A stretch of DNA of 64,000 bases from Anseranas semipalmata (lineage: Eukaryota; Chordata; Aves; Anseriformes; Anseranatidae): contig VXAA01005218.1 in assembly GCA_013399115.1 (NCBI GenBank), positions 100,614 to 164,613 of the forward strand, written 5' to 3'. Below are positions 63,456 to 64,000 of this stretch, one piece after another (within the stretch, counting starts at the first letter, position 1; each line of letters opens with the position of its first letter). Made by a program: the position numbers and the translations under genes. The notes beneath the pieces are model-generated. The model saw only the letters and a list, made by a program, of their open reading frames with translations. It had not been told where the DNA came from and searched no databases.

Positions 63456-63790
63456 GGAGACTGTGCCCCCAGTGCCCAGGTACCTGGTCCCCTGGATAAT
63501 GCAGGACTCACCAAGCCTCCCCAGTCGCTCCTAGGTGTCCTCCTCAGGATGCCACCAGCCCACCGTGGATCTCCTGGACACCTAAGCACCCTCCCGATCC
63601 CACTGCACCCCCAGAGTTTGCCCTGCTTGGTAGTGGAGAAAATTGGCATGCCTGAGGAAGGACCCAGCCTGCAAAAGGGAGAAATTGGCAGCTTGGACAG
63701 GGCCAGTGAAACGTTGCTCTGCACCAGACTAACAAACCAGATCCTTCTTGACTCATTTTCTGTTACTGTTTTATAGTCTTCTATTCTTAT
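63456..63790. other. Right flank of CR1 fragment B with dispersed repeat pieces
   Basis: No CR1 protein block is recognisable here. The section at 63664-63690 matches 60692-60720, and 63701-63777 matches 59318-59393, so this is a contiguous version of pieces that are scattered in the mosaic to the left. The last 200 bases of the window (after 63790) return to AT-rich unique-looking sequence. Confidence 0.6.
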
Positions 63791-64000
63791 TTACATTCTT
63801 TACATTCTTTTTTACATTCTGAAATTGTTATTATTTTACATTTCTCACACTAGGGCATGCACCATGTGCTACCGCTGGCAGTGGGCAAATACTCACTACG
63901 AGCAGCCAGGATCACCAAGAAGAGGATCATGAACAACCTCTATTTCTTTTGTCTTTCTTTTTGTCCAGTCTTTTGCGTGGAGTGCTACGATAGATGGTTA

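Noticed and set aside
1..64000. CRISPR arrays, phage or defence islands, rRNA genes
   Set aside because: No regularly spaced direct repeats with unique spacers, no rRNA core sequence and no prokaryotic gene organisation. The repeats seen are eukaryotic microsatellites, CR1 and an LTR.

Overview
The window reads as nuclear DNA of a bird. It contains CR1 LINE retrotransposons with the 3' end typical of sauropsid CR1 (tandem ATTCTATGAT-like octamers at 29692-29720 and 62221-62243). It also carries an 0.8-kb LTR of a type I know from avian endogenous retroviruses, and it lacks Alu, B1 or L1 elements. Most of it is AT-rich, gene-poor non-coding sequence with many microsatellites and no bacterial-style gene organisation. 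An assembly gap (23066-23448) and a 2-base N run (23794-23795) are present.

Layout. (1) 1-6211: AT-rich non-coding sequence, probably intron or upstream region. (2) 6212-24660: the only convincing gene. An 89-bp exon (6212-6300) with a clean GT donor and a terminal coding exon (17921-18050) behind a very strong polypyrimidine tract join in phase. They give a 65-residue ending, or a whole small protein if translation starts at 6233. A purine-rich start of a long 3' UTR follows, plausibly reaching an AATAAA at 24635. I could not name the gene. Its 11.6-kb intron holds a 430-bp TTTC microsatellite and a GC-rich patch at 14.56-14.97 kb. (3) 24661-29691: no gene seen. (4) 29692-30410: a CR1 3' end on the minus strand directly beside a small CpG island. 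(5) 30411-57678: mostly featureless AT-rich DNA, interrupted by the LTR (35881-36667), microsatellites and a weak minus-strand exon candidate at 37.2-37.4 kb. (6) 57679-63790: a dense repeat mosaic. It has two minus-strand CR1 fragments that overlap in family coordinates, one plus-strand CR1 3' half that is nearly open but catalytically broken, three copies of a 286-bp GC-rich unit, and several short duplicated pieces shared across the block.

I found no operon, defence locus, CRISPR array, confident RNA gene or other system-like gene cluster. The items most worth following are the unidentified two-exon gene with its long 3' UTR and the GC-rich repeat mosaic at the right end.
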